Assembly (NCBI GenBank): GCA_029945375.1 | Contig: CM057060.1 | Location: 1,550,001-1,614,000 of the forward strand | Origin: Agaricus subrufescens | Lineage: Eukaryota > Basidiomycota > Agaricomycetes > Agaricales > Agaricaceae | Length of the DNA: 64,000 nucleotides | Direction of reading: 5' to 3' | Shown: positions 61,147-64,000 of the stretch, in pieces | Layout of the letters: every line of letters starts with the position of its first letter | Numbering within the stretch: position 1 is the first letter of the stretch | Made by a program: the position numbers and the translations under genes | The notes under the pieces: model-generated | Told to the model about the DNA's origin: nothing | Database searches by the model: none | What the model saw: only the letters and a program-made list of their open reading frames with translations

Positions 61147-64000
61147 TCAAGCGTTGCTCAATGACGGATCATTGGCGAGCACTTTCTGATATAAACCTAA
61201 CCCGACGCCCGAATCGTCCGAGGGTACGGGAGATGCGATTTTTGGCGGGACCAAATGAGAGGAAGTTACGGTGGCTTTGGTTGCCGAACTTGTTTGAGAT
61301 GCGTTTCGTTTTCTCGTCGTGCTAGTAGCCGCAGTTGAGCTTGGTTTACTTGGTTTCGTACTTGAGTCCCAAGCCGAACGAGTGATAGTAGACTTTGCAT
61401 AATTAGGTGTCTCTTCCGAAGTGGAAGGGGCACTAGGCCGGCGTCCGGCAGGGGTGGAATTCATGGTACGCCGACTGGAAGGCCGGGCAGAAGAAGGATG
61501 GTGGGTATCAGATGCAATAAGACGTGTACCAAACTTGGCGTTGGCAGATGATTCACGGCCATATGATGCAAGAGGTGTCCCCCTTCTTGCTGTAACAGCT
61601 CCAGGTTTTCCTTTGATGGCTGTTTTTTGAACCGTGATTTTATCTGCACCCCAGTAAGAGAAGCTCATTTTACTCTTCTTGTCCGAGTCATCAGAGTCGT
61701 TGTCACCGTCTTCGTCCTCGTCCGGAAGAGGTACGATGCGGGGTTGGATAGCGGATTGAGCCCGTGATCGGGCAACACTAAATGGTAAAAAAAGGGTTAC
61801 TTCTGATTCCTGACGTGGATAGAAAGGACTCACTCTTCCATCGATACAACCCCTTCTCTGGGCTTCACGACGTCACCAATGGTCCATGTCTCAATCTATG
61901 AAAAGCCTCAACACGAGTATGATGTCATGATAATGGGAAAATCCACGGACCTTTAGGAACTTGTACATGTTCCTCGGTTTGGTATACGAGTTTCGTCTCC
62001 CTGTTGTCGCATATTTTGACTTGCCGCCTACATCGGGTAACGAGTTGACACGATTTGCCGCCGTGTGCGCGATTGGTACAGACGTTGTTCCCGTCCTCTG
62101 GCACTGCAGCACTACGTCATTGAATACGACATACCACAAATCCTTCTTTCCTCCGATTCCTCCACTGCCCAATACATCACTCAACCTTTTGAAGGAAGAT
62201 TTTCCCCTCACATTTTTGGCGATGGGAGGGGAGGATGATAATCTAGTTCCATTAGCTCCATTAGTTGCAGGATTGCAGAGTCTCTCTTCCAAAAGCACTC
62301 TCGATGGTTTGGGTAACGCCAGTTGTCGAACGCGGTCAAGACCCTCGATGCGGGCAAAAACGTCCCGAGTCTTGTCTCGCTCCTCCTTCTGGATTTTCTC
62401 GTCTTCAATGCTCCTCACTATGCTTTCCACCTCAGCGACCATGACCAATGTGCTTTCGTATTCGTAAGTGCTGGGATCCGTGTGATAGAGTAAGTTCTGG
62501 AAGAGTAATGGGTATTTGAGAAGACGTTGAAAGGGCTTTGAAAGGGTGATGGCGAGCCCAGTTTCACCCTTCGCCGAGGCTGATTCTTCAAGGCTCTGAA
62601 GCACCTTGCAGACTTTTTGCCAATCTCCGGCATCCTGTTTCTTTGGCTTTTTGTTGGTCGTGTTACTGAGTGCTGCATCAACTTGTTCCAGGGCCCTCTC
62701 CAAATGTAGAACATATGTAGCATAACCATGAAAGATGTCGGACTAAAAAAGAAATCAACTTCCTTTGACTGAATGTTGAAATGACGAGATTACTTACGTT
62801 GGAAACAAAGACGTCTGCTAGTGACCTGACTAAGGGAAACTGATCATCGTAACGCCTCTTGAGGGCATCGGACAGTCTTTTATGGCCATCGAAGACGCCT
62901 CCATCAATAACCTCGAGGCAGATGCGCAAGTCTTCAGGTAGTTGATGCGGTGGTATTGCGGAATCGCCGAGAAGGGTCGCCGAAGTCACTTGGCTCTTTC
63001 TGAATTTTCGTAGGACGCCAGCCCGCTGAGCCGCACTCTCACTCGACTTTCTCTCTCGGTCCATCTCCATGATTACAGATTGCCTGTTCAAAGATTGAGT
63101 GGAGGCCGCAGCGCCATTCCGACCAGGTGGAGGGAGCGAGTGCTGCGATCGGGAGGGAAACGGCACATTTGTCCCGGCCCGAATAGAAGTCCGAGTAGCT
63201 GTTGAACGATAAGGCGAACGAGGGTGATTGTGCTTTGAGGTGTCATGTGAAGTAGTGGAGCGTTTCGTAGTGTATGCCCTCGGAATATCGTCGTCTTCTT
63301 CGTCATCTTCAGTCAAGCAATCGTCGATATTGGGCGTTTCGGCTGTCTTTCGAACTGAAGATGACCCCGAGGGTTGCCCGAGGGATGGAGTCGGTGACAT
63401 GTAACGAGCAGCAATGGGTGGCAAGTCCTCTGCAGATTCGACAGGAGAGTCCGAGCGATAGTAATCATAGTCTACGGTAGGGCTGGAGGCAGAGGGGTGG
63501 GAAGCATTCGTGGAAAACGGATGAAGGAGAGGGTCAATGAAGGTTTCTTTCATCTTTATTAGTTCTTGTACGTATCTAAAACCGATATCAACGAATCTCC
63601 CAGACTGGTGGACATCGAATTCCATACCTGTCCTCGCTAGAGATGATTTCGAAAAGAACTTCCTGACGCGTCCGTTCGCGCGACCCGATATTGGAAACGA
63701 GATCCTCTTCGGTGACTTCGCTCCAAGAAGTTGCGGCCAGAATTTTGCTGGGGTTGGTCTGCCCGGACATGGTTGAATAGGGAGTGGGAGAGCGCAAGGA
63801 CTGGGCAGAGACGACGTCACGCTGGAGGTAGGGGGAGGTGGCACGGGTGGATGATGCCTTGATGGCTGTGCGAGTGGAAACATCTACTTTGGAGGACGAG
63901 GCGACAGGAGGGCCCATGGGGGGGCGGGGCTTGTCGACATGAGTGGCCTGGAAGCGCGAGACAGAGGTCTTGAGGGGAGGAGAAGCCGGGGGTCGGTCTA
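61147..64000 (-). CDS. Dbl-family Rho guanine nucleotide exchange factor (DH-PH), 5' end outside the window
   Basis: RhoGEFs activate Rho or Cdc42 GTPases for polarity and wall growth. The frame is open to the window edge (residues before MGPPVASSSKVDVS continue upstream), so the start is missing. The DH domain begins RQEVLFEIISSEDRYVQELI and KMKETFIDPLL, then is interrupted by about 230 low-complexity Ser/Pro residues before PEDLRICLEVIDGGVF and LVRSLADVFVSNSDIFHGYA. The conserved DH helix is ITLSKPFQRLLKYPLLFQNL. A PH-like region follows (KKDLWYVVFNDVVLQCQRTG and NMYKFLKIETWTIGDVV). The Ser/Thr/Lys-rich tail ends YQKVLANDPSLSNA. Introns lie near 61780-61832, 61898-61952, 62742-62800 and 63560-63630. 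Which GTPase it serves cannot be told. Confidence 0.88.

Overview
The window reads as nuclear DNA of a filamentous basidiomycete, most likely Agaricomycotina. This is an inference from many 48-65 bp introns with GTRNGY donors and YAG acceptors, short intergenic gaps, and the gene set. It carries about 26 protein-coding genes on both strands, two of them cut by the window edges. I see no rRNA, tRNA, CRISPR array, insertion sequence or intact transposon. Gene ends below are spliced-model ends inferred by eye, with start and stop codons located in the sequence.

1-8.2 kb: a gene tail at the left edge; splicing factor SPF45 (-); an 84-residue protein of unknown function (-); an RsfS/iojap mitochondrial ribosome-silencing factor (-); the ER permease chaperone SHR3 (+); the mitochondrial inner-membrane protein LETM1 (-), only 63 bp head-to-head from an AlkB/ALKBH1 dioxygenase (+).

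8.3-15.3 kb: a GYP7-type Rab GAP (+), a Gfo/Idh/MocA oxidoreductase (-), a small coiled-coil protein with a GC-AG intron (-), and the small GPI-synthesis subunit PIG-Y (+), whose last exon and 3' flank are duplicated in tandem with a 143 bp period.

15.4-25.5 kb: SFI1 (-), a Zn(II)2Cys6 transcription factor (-), then a 3 kb gene-poor interval holding only weak open frames.

25.5-40.7 kb: cytosolic Hsp70 with a recognisable step-type heat-shock element and TATA box, the PP2A B56 regulatory subunit (RTS1), a conserved Pro-rich protein of unknown function, mitochondrial citrate synthase, SEC66, and the deubiquitinase USP7/UBP15.

40.7-64 kb: a disordered protein of about 2,000 residues with a long charged helix; a tight same-strand trio PRI2-CHO1-NSE1 with gaps of 92 and 53 bp; a AAA ATPase with a mitochondrial-type presequence; PIS1; a plasma-membrane syntaxin; asparagine synthetase; and a Dbl-family RhoGEF that runs off the right edge.

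This is overwhelmingly conserved housekeeping sequence. CHO1 and PIS1 both use CDP-diacylglycerol and lie 5 kb apart; SHR3, SEC66 and PIG-Y all act at the ER; RsfS, LETM1, ALKBH1 and citrate synthase are mitochondrial. These are loose themes and not an operon-like pathway. The best leads are the PIG-Y tail duplication, the PRI2-CHO1-NSE1 spacing, two GC-AG introns, the unknown proteins at 2686, 14183, 31060 and 40742, and the RhoGEF with a large insertion inside its DH domain.
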